From the NCBI GenBank assembly GCA_958510825.1, contig OY294051.1:35216393-35280392 (forward strand): a DNA stretch of 64,000 nt, given 5' to 3'. The translations under genes and the position numbers were made by a program. The notes under the pieces are model-generated. The model saw only the letters and a list, made by a program, of their open reading frames with translations. It was not told the DNA's origin and made no database searches. Below, one piece after another: positions 45,278-56,878 of this stretch (position 1 is the first letter of the stretch; each line of letters opens with the position of its first letter). This DNA comes from Brachypterus glaber (Eukaryota; Arthropoda; Insecta; Coleoptera; Kateretidae).

Positions 45278-46038
45278 AGGGTGCCCAGTCAAAATTAAAA
45301 AATGGATTTTTTTTGGGTTCCACCCCCTATAAATGTTCATTTAGGTCAAAAACCAACCCTCAATTTTTTTTCAGATTTTTAAAAAAACCGCCCGGCGCTT
45401 TTTTGAAAGAGAAAACATGTTAAGCCTTTTTATTATTATTTAAATATAAAAACGTTGAAATCACGCGATTTTAGGAAGGGAAATTATTTTTCAATAATAA
45501 GGGAATCTTCAAAAAAAAAACCTTTTTCATGAAAAAATGGCTTTGCTAGGGTAAAAACATTGTAAAAATTGACGTATGAAGCTTATTTATGCTACAAAAA
45601 AGGATACTTAGAATTTTTTCTCATGGGTCATTTTTTTTTTAAATTCATTGACAAGTACCAATTAACGCCCCATATTTATTTTTTTAAGAAAAAGAACAGG
45701 ATGTCCAAAAAAAAATCACAAATCCCATACAATGTAAAAAAAATCACTTTATTTCGATAAAAGAGATGATATTTGGCCAAACAGCATAATAATATGTACA
45801 AATTGCTTTGAAATGTGTTTATTTTTATAACTGGGTGTTGTGAATCAATATTTATAATTCGTTAGTAGCACAAATTAATAGAAAATTCAGTTTTTCGGAA
45901 TTTAGGTGCAATTTCGGGGCCTTGTTGGCAGGGTTAGAAACTTTTGATCAGGCTAAGATTTTCCATGCTCATTTTTATAAGGGCCTAACCACGATAAATA
46001 GAAAAGATTGAGTAAATAACAATTTTTTGGTCCACCCT
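45278..46038. mobile_element. TIR element with AGGGTG ends
   Basis: The left end AGGGTGCCCAGTCAAAATTA and right end TTTTTTGGTCCACCCT are imperfect inverted repeats. The interior is AT-rich without coding. Confidence 0.45.
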
Positions 46039-46653
46039 ACTAGTACATTCCTATTTACCCGGAATTTGTTTAAAATTGAATTATAAAAAAACCTGCATTA
46101 TCTATTATTAAAACTAGATGAAACGTTGCAAGCACCCTGTCAAAACATCGGCACTATTGTACACTAGAGCCATCTAGTTTGCAAATTTCAAACTAGGTGT
46201 TTTGTTTGATTTTAAATTATGTATCTTTAACACATTATATTCTAGCAAAAAACTGTATATGACATTTTTTATAGGGCCTTAAAAGAGCTTTTATTTAAAA
46301 TATAATTTTTTGAAATCGGGTTATAAATATGTGAGATATGCTAAAAAAAACTTTTACTGCTTTAAACGCCAATATCTCGAAAACAATGCGTTTTAGGAAA
46401 ACGTTGTTTATAACATTTTTTGACCAATTTAAAATTATCTTTTATATAAGTGCTAAATTAACCAAATACAATAATAATTGCCTTAATTATAAACAAAAAA
46501 CGCTAAAAATAGGAGTTTTACCCTATTTTTACCCCCTTACCCCCAATCGTTTACCCCCAAAATCTAATCAGCTCTTCGGAATACGATAAGAAACAATATG
46601 CAAACAACCGCAAGTCGATATCTCATGTAGAAATGGAGTTAGAGAGTTTACAC

Positions 46654-46709
46654 CCAGACAGACAGACACACAGACAGACAGACAGACAGAAAGACAGACA
46701 GACAGACGG
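46654..46709. repeat. (GACA)n microsatellite
   Basis: Some dozen CAGA/GACA units with few interruptions, inside family F copy 3. Confidence 0.9.
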
Positions 46710-46829
46710 ACGCAAAATTTTTTTTTACTGATTTCGACTCAGAATGGTCTAAAACGTCGAGAAATGTGAAGAAAACGTGGTCAAAGATTTTGACTTTTCA
46801 GCGAAGATTTCAATACATCGGCACTCTTA

Positions 46830-46937
46830 GGCCCGGTTGTACAAACCTGGTTTAACTTTGAGCGGAGTTCCTTTACCATTGAAACACATGACAGTTGAGC
46901 TAGGTTCAAATTTAAGCGAGGTTTGTACAACCGGGCC
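46830..46937. mobile_element. PIF/Harbinger MITE
   Basis: Ends GGCCCGGTTGTACAAACC and their inverse, flanked by TTA on both sides, the expected three-base target duplication. 108 bp, inserted in the terminal hairpin of family F copy 3. Confidence 0.85.
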
Positions 46938-47383
46938 TTAGTAGCACTAAGTGCCGATGTAATTACACTCGCTTTTCGTATAGATCTCACGTAACAATTA
47001 TCTGCTAAACGAGCAGTTTGAATGAATTTCAAAATTATTTCGTGAAATTTTAAATTTTAGGAAATAATTTGATTTAATTAAATAAATATTTTATTCATGA
47101 GTCCAGAGGCTTGTTTATAGAATATTAATATGTATGTAAAATATAAAACATTGTAACACATGAATAAAAATTTAAATAAATTAAATCATGGGTACGCAGA
47201 TAAATTATTGCTAAAATTTTCACACGCCATACTGAAAAAACAAATTCTTTAAACTAAACGGCAAAGATATTAATTAATTTGCAAAAAAATACAAATTACT
47301 AAAAATTGCACCCTTAACCTTATTTTCCAATGCATTGTTTGCCACTTGTTTATATTATGTATTTTTATTAACTAAAGCGATAT

Positions 47384-47575
47384 AGTATATTACATAACTA
47401 GTGTGGAAAGTGACATTTTTCACGCAAGTGGGAAGGTTTACGAACGAGCCGACAGGCGAGTGAGGAAACCCCACGAGTGTAAGAAATATACTTTCCAACG
47501 AGTTATGTACACTATTTTTCCTACGATCCCGAAAAAATATAAAGTTTCTTAATTTAATATTTTCTAATTTATTTT
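47384..47575 (+). mobile_element. Hairpin family B, copy 3 (3' truncated)
   Basis: AGTATATTACATAACTAGTG and the complete stepped hairpin with apical AACGAGCC - GACA - GGCGAGTG, then ATATAAAGTTTCTTAATTTA as in the other copies before similarity stops near 47575. Confidence 0.7.
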
Positions 47576-47579
47576 TTAA

Positions 47580-48110
47580 TATGATGGATCATGGACTTTA
47601 AAGCTTTAATCATTTCTGTTTTGCAAAACATAGTTAATGATTCGGAATTTTCTATGGTAATCCCTTATACTCACTGAATTCTTAAAACTAACTGAATCAG
47701 TAGTTGGGTATTTAAAAATATACAGTGTGATTTATTAGCCTGTTTACAAACTTTGGTAACGAGAAGTAGATTTAATTTCACGAATAAATGTTCATGTTCA
47801 TGTAAACGTAGGTTCTATCTTTCTTCATTCACAAGATATAGCGTTTTTTTTAAATATTTAAGGTGAAAAACTTAGTAGACATGATTTAGCAAAACAACAT
47901 TTAGTAACTATCATTCTAAATCATCACCAGTCAAAATTAGTTTGTTTATGTCATTGGTCAGGGCTACATTTAGATTAGATAAAGACAGAAGTAGTACAGT
48001 ACAAGTATTACACAGGACCAGTGTCGAACATAATGTTTAAAAAACAGGCATTGTGCCCAAAAATTACTCTGATGCATTAAAATAATCACAAATTTTGTAT
48101 ATGTATTGTA
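47580..48110. other. AT-rich tract without recognisable gene
   Basis: No element ends or coding remnants recognised. Confidence 0.35.
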
Positions 48111-48116
48111 TATTAC

Positions 48117-48200
48117 ACTTCTGCTCAAAAATATCGGCCCACCTAAAAAAATACACATTTTTGAATGCAAATATCTCCAAAGCTATTTAATGGATTTATT
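48117..48200 (+). mobile_element. Single Tc1/mariner-like terminus
   Basis: CACTTCTGCTCAAAAATATC preceded by TA resembles Tc1/mariner termini. No matching right end or transposase is recognisable before 48768. Confidence 0.35.
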
Positions 48201-48767
48201 CGATCTTTTTTTTATTTTGAAGCTTGAACTTTTAGCTCTTACTTACTGGAAAAAAATTATCAAACATCTTTTTTTATACCGGCAGCAATGAAAAGTGCAC
48301 AGCTATGTTTTTTTACTGCACCTTTCGATATGCGCATGGTTACCCACTGCATATTTTTTTACAATTTAATTAATTGATTTTATAGCCTAATTAAATGGAA
48401 GTAATCTCTTTTTAAATTTTTTAATTTTCCTTTTCTCGTTTAAGAGATATAAGGTTTTTTCTAAAAAATTACATTTTTGCAAGTAACAAAAAAACTACGC
48501 AATGGATTTAATTGATTTTTTTTTAATTTGAAGCTTAAATCGTAAACTTTTATTTATTTAATTTAGGTTTCTGTTGTAGATGCGTGTATTATGTAAATAC
48601 GCAAATATATCTAAGATTAGCAAAACAGGGGAGGATTAGGAATTTGTAACCGAGATCGTTGCTAATTAGTACAAGAAACTGTTGATAGCACTAACAAGGT
48701 CCTATATCGATGGTTAATTAGATTTGACAACTCTGCAGGAATAAAAAAGATGTTTATAGGTTATATA

Positions 48768-49438
48768 CAGGATTATTCAGAAATAAGTTCGAGAAATTTA
48801 AGAGTTGATTCTACGTTAAAAAATATGAAAAAATGTTCCTATAAAGGTTGGTCCGGAAATAAGCCCTAAGGGAGCAACAAAAAAATGACCACGATTCTTC
48901 ATTTAAAACTAAGCAAAAATATATTCTTCACCAAAACACCTAAATTTAATATTAAAGTAGTTATAGCCTATCAAAAAGAAACATTTTTAGTGGCACAAAA
49001 TGTTACTTCCTCTTAATTGTATTTTTTTTGAAAACGGTTGTTCCTACAGTGTTTCGCTATATGACATTTTTTATGTATTTTTACTAAAGGAATCTATATT
49101 TATTACAAAAAATCCAAAAAAAAAAAATACATAAAAAAGTTTGGGGCAAAATTGTGTTAAGCCTCACATATTTTGTCCGTCTAGGCACGCCTCTGGATAA
49201 ATTCATAAAATAAATTAACATAAACTTATTGCCCTTATTAATACTAGTATACATGCAAAAGCTCGTCGCCCTAGCCTAAAGGGTACAAGAGTTATTAATT
49301 AAAACCTTATTTTTATTACAATTTTAAAGAGCCGTAGCTCCCTTAGGACTTATTTCCTACCTTTATTGAAACTTTTTTCATATTTTTTAACGTAGAATCA
49401 CCTCTTAAATTTCTCGAACTCATATCTGAATAAACCTG
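48768..49438. mobile_element. TIR element with CAGGATTATTCAG ends, TA duplication
   Basis: About 100 bases of inverted repeat: CAGGATTATTCAGAAATAAG, TTTAAGAGTTGATTCTACGT, GGGAGC on the left and the inverse on the right, ending CCTG and flanked by TA on both sides. Interior noncoding. Scraps of similar ends occur near 8858 and 36370. Confidence 0.75.
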
Positions 49439-49997
49439 TATATTTTTTTCGATATTTTACTGTTGTATCTTAAAAAATCTTGATCTTAATCTTAATCTTA
49501 ATAATGCATACTTGTTTTTATTAAACATTTCTCTGTGTGTAATCTGGTAATACTGTTTGAACTAGATACTCTATTTATTTTTAATATAAATTATTTTTTT
49601 AAATAAATACATTTACTTACTGTTTCTACAAAGAGTACTGTAAAAAATGCGTTTTTAAGGTTTCGCATCTAAAAGCCGGTTTCACACTTGGTAGTTATAA
49701 GGTTTTATTCTAAACTGCTTTGCAAGTAACTTTATATACCTGTATCAGTATTAAATTGCGATTTTTTTTATGTCAGTTATAGGTTTTTACATAAAATTAT
49801 AAAAACATATATTATGCTACCAAAAAAGTATTTATTTTTTAGCCAGCCTATAAAATCTTCATGACTAGTAATATAAAAAAAATGCCAAAAAAATTAAAAA
49901 TTAGAAAATAAAATTATTTAGTTTATTTTCTTGATATTTAAAATTTCCATGCAGAAACAAGCAGAACCTTTTGTCTACAGTTTTCAGTATATTTCAG

Positions 49998-50189
49998 TGG
50001 CTTTTCAGCATGAAACGGGTCATTTGCCATCCTTGGACGTTATCGTCTGTAAATTCGAGGAAAATTTACAATGTGCCTGAGATAGGCGCCTATAGGCCAA
50101 AGATTTTTGCCGTTTCGTTTGGATATAGCCCTTTTTTCTACCCTCGCGAGGAAAAAACTGGATTTGTTGCAAATTTGGATAACATATAA
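49998..50189 (+). other. Possible 64-residue terminal exon
   Basis: A pyrimidine-containing acceptor (ACAGTTTTCAGTATATTTCAG) is followed by an open frame WLFSMKRVICHPW... to ...GFVANLDNI and a stop. Composition is more protein-like than most chance frames here. No family recognised and no upstream exon found. Confidence 0.18.
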
Positions 50190-50445
50190 GTGGACTGTTT
50201 TATAATGACTTTCCTGACCTAAGGGTTTTCATGAGCTTTATGGTTTTTCATCTTAAAAAAGGTTTTACTGTAAAAAAAGTAACGACCTTAAAATAACTGT
50301 TATTATTTAGGGAAACTACTGTTTTTTGTTAGTTAACGTATCGTTTCTTTTTTAGACTTTTTCAAGGCAGAAAAACTGATCTTTCAACCAAACCACAATT
50401 TCCCCTTCCTTTAGTTCTTATTTGCTTTTGTCTGCCTTACCCTAA

Positions 50446-50591
50446 GGGAACGTTCAAGTATTACGTAACGCTCCTAGGGGGGGTCATCTTGGAGTGTTAC
50501 GCCCATGTTAATGGTATAGGAAAATAGCGTTATAGGGGGTTGGGGGTCCAAAATGAACAAAATTTGCGTTACGTAATACTTGAACGTTCCC
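50446..50591. mobile_element. MITE with GGGAACGTTCAAG ends, TAA duplication
   Basis: Inverted ends GGGAACGTTCAAGTATTACG / CGTAATACTTGAACGTTCCC with GTAACGC continuing inside, flanked by TAA on both sides, which suggests PIF/Harbinger. 146 bp. Confidence 0.8.
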
Positions 50592-51309
50592 TAACTATAA
50601 ATTTTGCTTATATTCTTCAGTTTTTTACATTATTTGTTTATTTTTATTTATTTGTTTTTTACATTATGGACCTAAACTTCCTCCATCATTTTGCTGTTTT
50701 GCCCCACCCTTCCACCATTTAGGCACTATTTTCACTCAATCAAAAAATAACATAAATTGAGTAAAATTGCATGCACACAGATATATTTTCTTATTATACT
50801 ATTCACAGCGCGTACGCGCTAGAATAGTCTAATACGGTAATTTATAAAAATGGCCGAAAAACGCCCTAGACAAAAAAATCTTGAATACAAATGTGTTTCA
50901 TGAAAAACTAAGAAACTTTGAAAATGTCCGTCTGTCCGTCCGTCTAATGTCACGATTCTTGTTAAAACTATAATTCAAGAACGAATTATCCGATCGACTC
51001 GCAACTTTCAGGAAAAATCAAGTTTTATGGGGGAAAGATCCCTATTGTAATAATCCCCCTAAAAACAAAAAAGTTATTAGGGATTAAATTTTAAAAAGTA
51101 AAATAAAATAAGTATGGTTCGTAATTTTGTTTTCATTTTTTTTTGTTTTTCGCAAAAAGAATTTTTTTTGAAAAAAAAAACATTATTTATTTAAAAAAAA
51201 ATTGTTTTGAAAAAAAAAATTAGAAATATTTTTATTTATTATTTTTTTTTTTTTCGAAAAAAGTTTTTTAAAAAAGGTTAATTTTTTAATTTTTTTTTCT
51301 ATTATTTTT

Positions 51310-51724
51310 GTATTTGGGAAAATTCAATGCGTAGCATTACATATCTTCACGGCTTGGTTTTTTTTCAGAGTGTGCTCCGTCACTGTGGGGCAAATCTGTC
51401 AACAGCAATCGTCAGTGATTCATAGCCCACTCGAGGGCTACGGATTTTCGGCAATTAGAAACAGAAATCACGTGTTTAAACAATCATGCTCTTCAATTGT
51501 TTTATGTATTTCGAGGGTAGTTATTGTTCTAAGGGTCGAATATCACGATACTCCGTTTGATTTTTCACCATAGCTTTCACAATCTGTATAGTATACAGGG
51601 AATACCCGCTCTTCGCACACATCTAAATTGTTTTATTAAAAGAACAAGCCGTGAAGATATGTAATGCTTTGCCTTCCATTATATAATATTCACAGTGCGA
51701 GGTATATTGCATTTTCCCAAATAC
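51310..51724. mobile_element. Family Q TIR element
   Basis: Ends GTATTTGGGAAAAT(T/G)CAAT and, further in, AGCATTACATATCTTCACGG (a 24-base inverted match including CTTG). The left end lacks about 40 bases of terminal hairpin that the right end has. Solo ends of the same family occur at 10630, 19795 and, as a 25-base scrap, near 24330. Confidence 0.6.
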
Positions 51725-51787
51725 ACACATCGCCAAAACTCTTGGCCCCCCAATTAATTTAAAACGTAAAAAAAATTCTAACAAATA

Positions 51788-52472
51788 TGTGGGATCAATT
51801 CTGCATTTTAATGAAATTCTTTATCACATTTAAGGTTTTTTTCATGGAAATAAATGTAAATGTAAAAAATTTTATCAATCAATTTCTATTGTTATTTTAA
51901 GTCGTCACAGAATGTGAGAAACAAAGATTTCAGATAAAACATTTACGCCCAAAACATTATTTAATCAATCGTCTTCCATTGCCAAACGAAATTGGAGATA
52001 ATTTTATTTTTATGGACGATAACGCCACTCCCTACCGTACATGAAGGGTTACCAATCTGCTAGAGCAAGGGAATGTTCAAAGAATAAACTGGCCAGCTAA
52101 CTTACCTGACATGAATCCTTGTGAGAACATGTGGAATATGCTAAAAAGGGTCATTTTGAATAGAGATAACCCCCATTCATCCTTTAGGAGATAATTGTTG
52201 CTGCTCAAGAAAAATTGAACCACATATCATAGGAAGCCATTAACAACCTTTTTATTGGCATGCATAACGTGTGAATGTTTTGTTTGAGAACAGAGGAGGA
52301 CCTACTGGTTATTGAAATCTTTGTTTTTCACATTTTGTGACGACTTTGATTTTTTTCAATTAAAACTTATTGATACGATTTTTTTAATTTAATTCCTGGA
52401 GGTGTACTCATTCTGTTAAAATAACCTTACATGTGATAAAGCGTTTTAATAAAATGTAGAATTGAACCCACA
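51788..52472 (+). mobile_element. Internally deleted Tc1-like transposon
   Basis: Terminal inverted repeats start TGTGGGATCAATTCTGCATT / TGTGGGTTCAATTCTACATT and run about 50 bases. A second inverted block GTCGTCACA(G/A)AATGTGA sits about 115 bases in from one end and 130 from the other. TA flanks both ends. It keeps only the C-terminal half of a DDE transposase (51931-52194). Confidence 0.85.
51931..52194 (+). pseudogene. Tc1/mariner transposase, C-terminal remnant
   Basis: The frame reads HYLINRLPLPNEIGDNFIFM, then DDNATPYRT, with the second catalytic Asp in FMDDNA (52015-52020). After an in-frame TGA at 52042 it continues RVTNLLEQGNVQRINWPANL, then PDMNPCENMWNMLKR, whose WPA..PD.NP.EN.W pattern is the Tc1 signature carrying the third acidic residue (Glu, 52123). 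The first Asp and the DNA-binding domain are deleted, so it is inactive. Normally it would cut and rejoin element ends at TA sites. Confidence 0.85.
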
Positions 52473-52739
52473 TATATGTTCTAATTTTTGTTTACGTTTC
52501 AAATTAATTGGAAGGCCAAGAATTTTGGCGATGTGTAGTTACATTTTTTTAATTAAAAAAATATATATATATTTTCGAGAAACGAAAAATTTTCGAAAAA
52601 AGCTTTTTTTTTGGGTAATAATTTCCAAAACAATAGTGATCTTCCCCTCTCAGAACTTGATTTTTTGTCAAAATTTAAAGTCGATCGGATAATTCATTCT
52701 TGAATTATTGTGTCCATAAAAATGGTTACATCGCATTAA

Positions 52740-53590
52740 AAATAAAATGCAGTTCATATTTCGCTGTTCATTTTTAATGATGTAGAACTTACACTTTAGG
52801 TACACGCACGTAAAAGTATTTTTAGAATGCATTTGACACTTTTTAACATCCTCTTCCTAAAAACATCTTTCATCTTTCTGGTCGGTATAATTAAAAATCA
52901 AAATCGACCGAAAATAATTTTAATAAGCTATAAATTATCGTTTTCACAGTTCCGTAATGTCTCCGACAACCTTTTGTAAAACTCTTCACAACTGTAGAAC
53001 TAGAAGAGTATTATGCTATCTTTCCAAAGCCGTCTAAAATAACCTTAAATTTTATATAAACTCGGCGCAGAATCTATATAAGTAAATAGTTATTTATAAT
53101 AAAAGAGCGAAAAGTTAAATTTTTCAATTGAGTATATTTTTAGAAATCAAGGGCCCCCGGCCCGAGGGTAATAAACCTACCTAATTAAAATTTAATTTTT
53201 CGCCCGTGTATTATACAATATTTTTTATTCGATTGTTACTAATTATAATAAATTATTAGAATATATTTAATTCTAAATTGAAAAAAAATATTTCTTTTTA
53301 CTGTCTTATTACTTATCTAGTTATCCAATCAAACGCTAACAAAAACAATTAAATCTTTTCTTTTGCATTCCGTTTCAATTTCAAATTAGCTGAGAGCTTT
53401 GATTTATTTGTGTTAAAATGTGTTTTTTATGGTAATATTAATACTTCTGAAACCGTTCTATAAATATTATAATAATTGAAATTGATTTTCAATTGAAATT
53501 CGGTGTTTGTGAAAAAAATAGAACATTTTGAAAAAATCTGCTTTAAATAAGGCTGCCACAAAAAAATGCACAACTTTAATTTAATTTAAA
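52740..53590. other. AT-rich tract without recognisable gene
   Basis: No element or coding remnant recognised. Confidence 0.35.
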
Positions 53591-53820
53591 ATCGGTTGAA
53601 AATCAATTCGATAAAGAAGGATATCGTTTTAAATGTAAGTTTTAGGCTAAATGAGAATATGTTTTTGTTTAAAAAAAGTTCAGAAAGATGAAAAGAAAGG
53701 ATGAAAAACTTTTAATAAGTTTATTTGTTAATTTTGATCAAAATAATTATTCGTTAACAATGTTTGTGTTATCGTAAACGTGACAACAAAGATAACTTGC
53801 TAAATGCCTCTTATCTTAAA
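53590..53820 (+). repeat. Family M, copy 2, first block
   Basis: AAAGAAGGATATCGTTTTAA, AATAAGTTTATTTGTTAATT, TTTTGATCAAAATAATTATT, GTAAACGTGACAACA match 20520-20740 in inverse orientation. Confidence 0.6.
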
Positions 53821-53889
53821 AATTTAAGTTTTTTTTGTTTATCTGAATATCAATATAACATTTGGAATGTATAATAAAAACACTGTACA

Positions 53890-54122
53890 ATATTAATTAA
53901 ATTTATTTATCCACGGCCGTGATTAATAGGACTATTAATCACGGGTCTGTAAAAATAAATCGTTTAAACTTTAAAACAGCCGTGGATAACGTATAGTATT
54001 CTACTCGTGTATAATAGCTATTAATCATTCGGGTGATTAAGCCACTCGCCTATCGGCTCGTGTCCCAAAATTCACCCTCATTGATTAATAGCAAATATTA
54101 TACACTCATTGAATAATATACT
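53890..54122 (-). mobile_element. Hairpin family D (compact element)
   Basis: On the minus strand AGTATATTATTCAATGAG starts a stepped hairpin: TGTATAATA/TATTATACA, GCTATTAATCA/TGATTAATAGC, GGTGA/TCACC and an apical CACGAGCC - GATA - GGCGAGTG with CGAG facing CGAG. A second step is TGAG facing CGAA, a changed pair that still gives tandem G.A. The other end carries a simple hairpin CGTGATTAATAG / CTATTAATCACG at 53918-53943. It lies between the two blocks of family M copy 2. Confidence 0.7.
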
Positions 54123-54439
54123 ATTATTTAACACTACAGCTTAAGTCTCTTAAAATTTTTTGATGGAAATAAAGGTATTTAACATGTTGAAAGCCAAATT
54201 AAATTACTAGTCTGGGGTCACACTGTCTCATGGGACTGCGGGCTTTATATTACTATACTATAACGTTGGAGCTGCTCGATTTCTTTACATTATTATAAGT
54301 ATAAATACATACCTTAAAAACAACTCTATTATCTTACTGAAAAACTAGTCTGATAAGTCCAATATATTGTGTAATACGCAGTGTGTATTTTACACCATTT
54401 TAAATCCGTGAAAATTAACAGGTGCAATGTTGCCAAATC

Positions 54440-54610
54440 GTTTATTGGCATATGTCAAAATTCGTAACTAAAATAATTAATTAAAGTATGTTCCGGGATG
54501 TAAAAAGGGCTGAAATTTTGGCTAAGTATTTATTTTTTATGTATTTATAACCATGTAAAGTCTTATCGTTCCAGGCGATTTAGCCCAAAATACGATACCT
54601 CCTTTTAGTA
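54440..54610 (+). repeat. Family M, copy 2, second block
   Basis: TGTCAAAATTCGTAACTAAA, GGCTAAGTATTTATTTTTTA, CCAGGCGATTTAGCCC match 20290-20455 inverse. The 620-base gap from the first block includes hairpin D. Confidence 0.6.
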
Positions 54611-54619
54611 TAATTTTCG

Positions 54620-55080
54620 AGAGTATATTGTAGACTACGAAGCATTAAATATCTTTATGACATTTTTTTCCTTAATGTGCCCTAGTTGCCAAGAAACTTA
54701 ATCCACATTTAAGCTAACTGTGCCTTAATTTTGAAATATGGCTTGTTAGAATTAATTACGGATTAATTGGTAGCGACATAAATTAGTTTTGCTCCCTGTA
54801 TATTTAAATACAGGGTAATTTCAGAATTATTACTTTTGTCATTTCGAGGATTTATCTAACAGCAAAGAATAAACATTTGTTTAGCAATATCTTATAAACC
54901 CTTTTAGAACAGCTTAAAATTTATGTTGATTCTCCAAATTTTCACCACAGACCTTTTTTTAAAATAAGCAATTTTGCGAGTCTCGTTTCTTGCAGACCAG
55001 ACTCGTCCACTTAGGTGTTCTTAATTTTACCGCACTGTTTTTATTGTAACCATCTAAAATACACTGTCCAGTAAAAACCC
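54620..55080. other. AT-rich tract without recognisable gene
   Basis: Contains CCCTGTATATTTAAATACAGGG at 54799-54820, a small palindrome like fused transposon ends. Nothing else recognised. Confidence 0.35.
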
Positions 55081-55480
55081 TTTCCCATTTTTCAACTTTG
55101 CGCGTGAAATTAATTTTTTATTATCAGATTTAATTTTAGCAAACTCAAAATTACCAATTTTTAATCAAATTACCCCCCGCCTCTCAGAGGGCAGATATGA
55201 TTTTTTTTATCAAGATTCAGTTTTAGCCACCTCAAAATCCGCTATATACCAATTTTCACAAAAAGAATTTAAATATTTTAAACTAATTATCCCCGTCCTC
55301 CGTTTTCACGAAAACATTTTAAAAAATAATCACCTCTCGTCCCCCGGGGATCGAATTAAAAAAATTTTATTATCAGATTCAATTTCAGCAACTATATAGT
55401 AATTTTTTTTGGACTTTACCCCACCCCAACGTTTACCAAAAACAATTCCGAGACAGAACTTTTGATAGCTTACCTGTATG
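55080..55480 (-). repeat. Family L/K copy on the minus strand
   Basis: On the minus strand GAGAGGCGGGGGGTAAT, AAATCTGATAATAAAAAAT and TTTTTGGTAAACGTTGGGG match 2700-2945. The segment with TCTGATAATAAAA is repeated two to three times. Confidence 0.5.
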
Positions 55481-56820
55481 CCAATAACGTAATATAAAAC
55501 ATTATAAAACGCCAAAATACGAAAAAAAAATGAAAATTTTTGCACGAATTGCACTTTCCAAAAATTAAAAAACAAATTAAAATGGAAAAGTAAAACATCG
55601 TTTGCGGCATGGCTAAAACTACTTCTTTGCATGACTCGCTTTTTTTGTGTGCCTCGTACCCATAGATATATATGCCTCTTTCCTTATCTAGCGTAATTGT
55701 TTTTCCAACAAAGGCGATTTTTCTAGCCTTATTACACAAATACCTATTTCTGTTGTTATTGTTTGACACACGGTTTTAAAGCTATTGAAAGAATGCAACA
55801 AAAAATGTGCCTCTCAATTGCACGCATCCTGCCTTATGACGCCTTAATCGTATAGTTGTGAGCATAAAAATCCGTGTATACGTCCCCCTTTCGTCGTAGC
55901 TTACTTACCGTGTGTCAGACTTTACATATACTAAACGTGTATATATTTAAACCTTGTATCATAACTTATGAACCATAAGTAAATACTACATCATATAAAT
56001 TTAGTTCGATTTCATGGCATAGATTTCATATCAACTATAAAAGTTTTATCTCATAAATAAATTTATTTTCAAGAAAAGTTTACAATTCATATAAAACGGT
56101 CCTTACAATGTGTACACAAAATGTACGCTACACACACAAGAGTTAGGGAAGTTTTAAAGCCCGAGAAACAGTTTATGTTTAGTCCAACCGTCCTGTAAAA
56201 ATAGATTAAAATGGGAGCAAAAGGATCCACGTCCACTGTACAATAGATCTCCATTTACTTTAAAACCTGAGAGATTAAAAAATGCGATTGAAAAAATATT
56301 TAATGGGGTCGCGTAAAACATTAAAGCAATAAAAAATCGGCAACCAAGATTCGTTTTCAAAAGTAAATAGGTTCCACATATAGAATTGTATAAGTTACAA
56401 CATTGTCACCTTAATTAAAATTCATTTATTCATTCATTTTTTAAATAGAGTAAAATTACCCTTCACCTTGGTGACCCTAAGGTTAACGGAACTTTCATAA
56501 AACTATGTAAACTTTGCCTATTGAGATGAAACTCTAAAATAAACTTCAAATAAGCAACAAGATATGACCTGTTTGTCCCTTTGAAGACGATCCTACTTCC
56601 ATCGATGCATTGTTCTTGTTTATTTCTGGGTTGTAAGATGACTAGCCCTTTAACCCTGGGAGTTAGTTTTCATCATTTAGCACAGTGGGATCAAGTATCG
56701 AAAACCATAGTCAAAATTATTGTTTTGCAGAAATTTAATTTTGTTTTTATTTATTACGACGCGTTTTTTTGGTTAACAACTGTCATCAGCTTTTTATCAA
56801 TCTTAAAAAAATAACCAAAA
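55480..56820. other. Tract without recognisable gene
   Basis: A 99-residue minus-strand frame (55470-55769) ends at the family L boundary and its apparent GTAAGC donor belongs to that repeat. No protein family recognised. Otherwise AT-rich. Confidence 0.3.
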
Positions 56821-56823
56821 ACG

Positions 56824-56878
56824 ATTTCTCAACTCGTTCAAAAGTTAAGAGGGTGGGGTGACTTTTGGACCGTACGGT
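56824..56878. mobile_element. Single right end of the Tc1-type palindrome
   Basis: CTCAACTCGTTCAAAAGTTA and GGTGACTTTTGGACCG match the right end of 5929-6636, ending before TA. The rest is deleted. Confidence 0.7.

Larger units (their letters stand above)
46111..46960 (+). mobile_element. Family F, copy 3 (best preserved)
   Basis: Begins CAAGCACCCTGTCAAAACAT, CGGCACTATTGTACA and follows the family order to the GACA microsatellite at 46654-46709, then AGTGCCGATGT. The 3' ACATCGGCACT / AGTGCCGATGT hairpin is split by a Harbinger MITE (46830-46937). Internal frames are chance. Confidence 0.65.
50928..52735. repeat. Inverted pair of family L arms enclosing a nest
   Basis: Left 50928-51060 and right 52618-52735 are inverse copies (AATTCAAGAACGAATTATCC, CGATCGACT, AATCAAGTT). 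Between them lie an A/T-rich block, the Q element (51310-51724) and the Tc1-like element (51788-52472). Either two L copies in opposite orientation or one foldback that collected insertions. Confidence 0.55.

Noticed and set aside
46338..47032. Two 83-residue frames, one on each strand
   Set aside because: They fall in family F copy 3 and its inserted MITE, which are noncoding in the other copies.
55470..55769. 99-residue frame ending at an apparent CAG/GTAAGC donor
   Set aside because: The donor sequence belongs to the conserved start of repeat family L, so it is not evidence of an exon.
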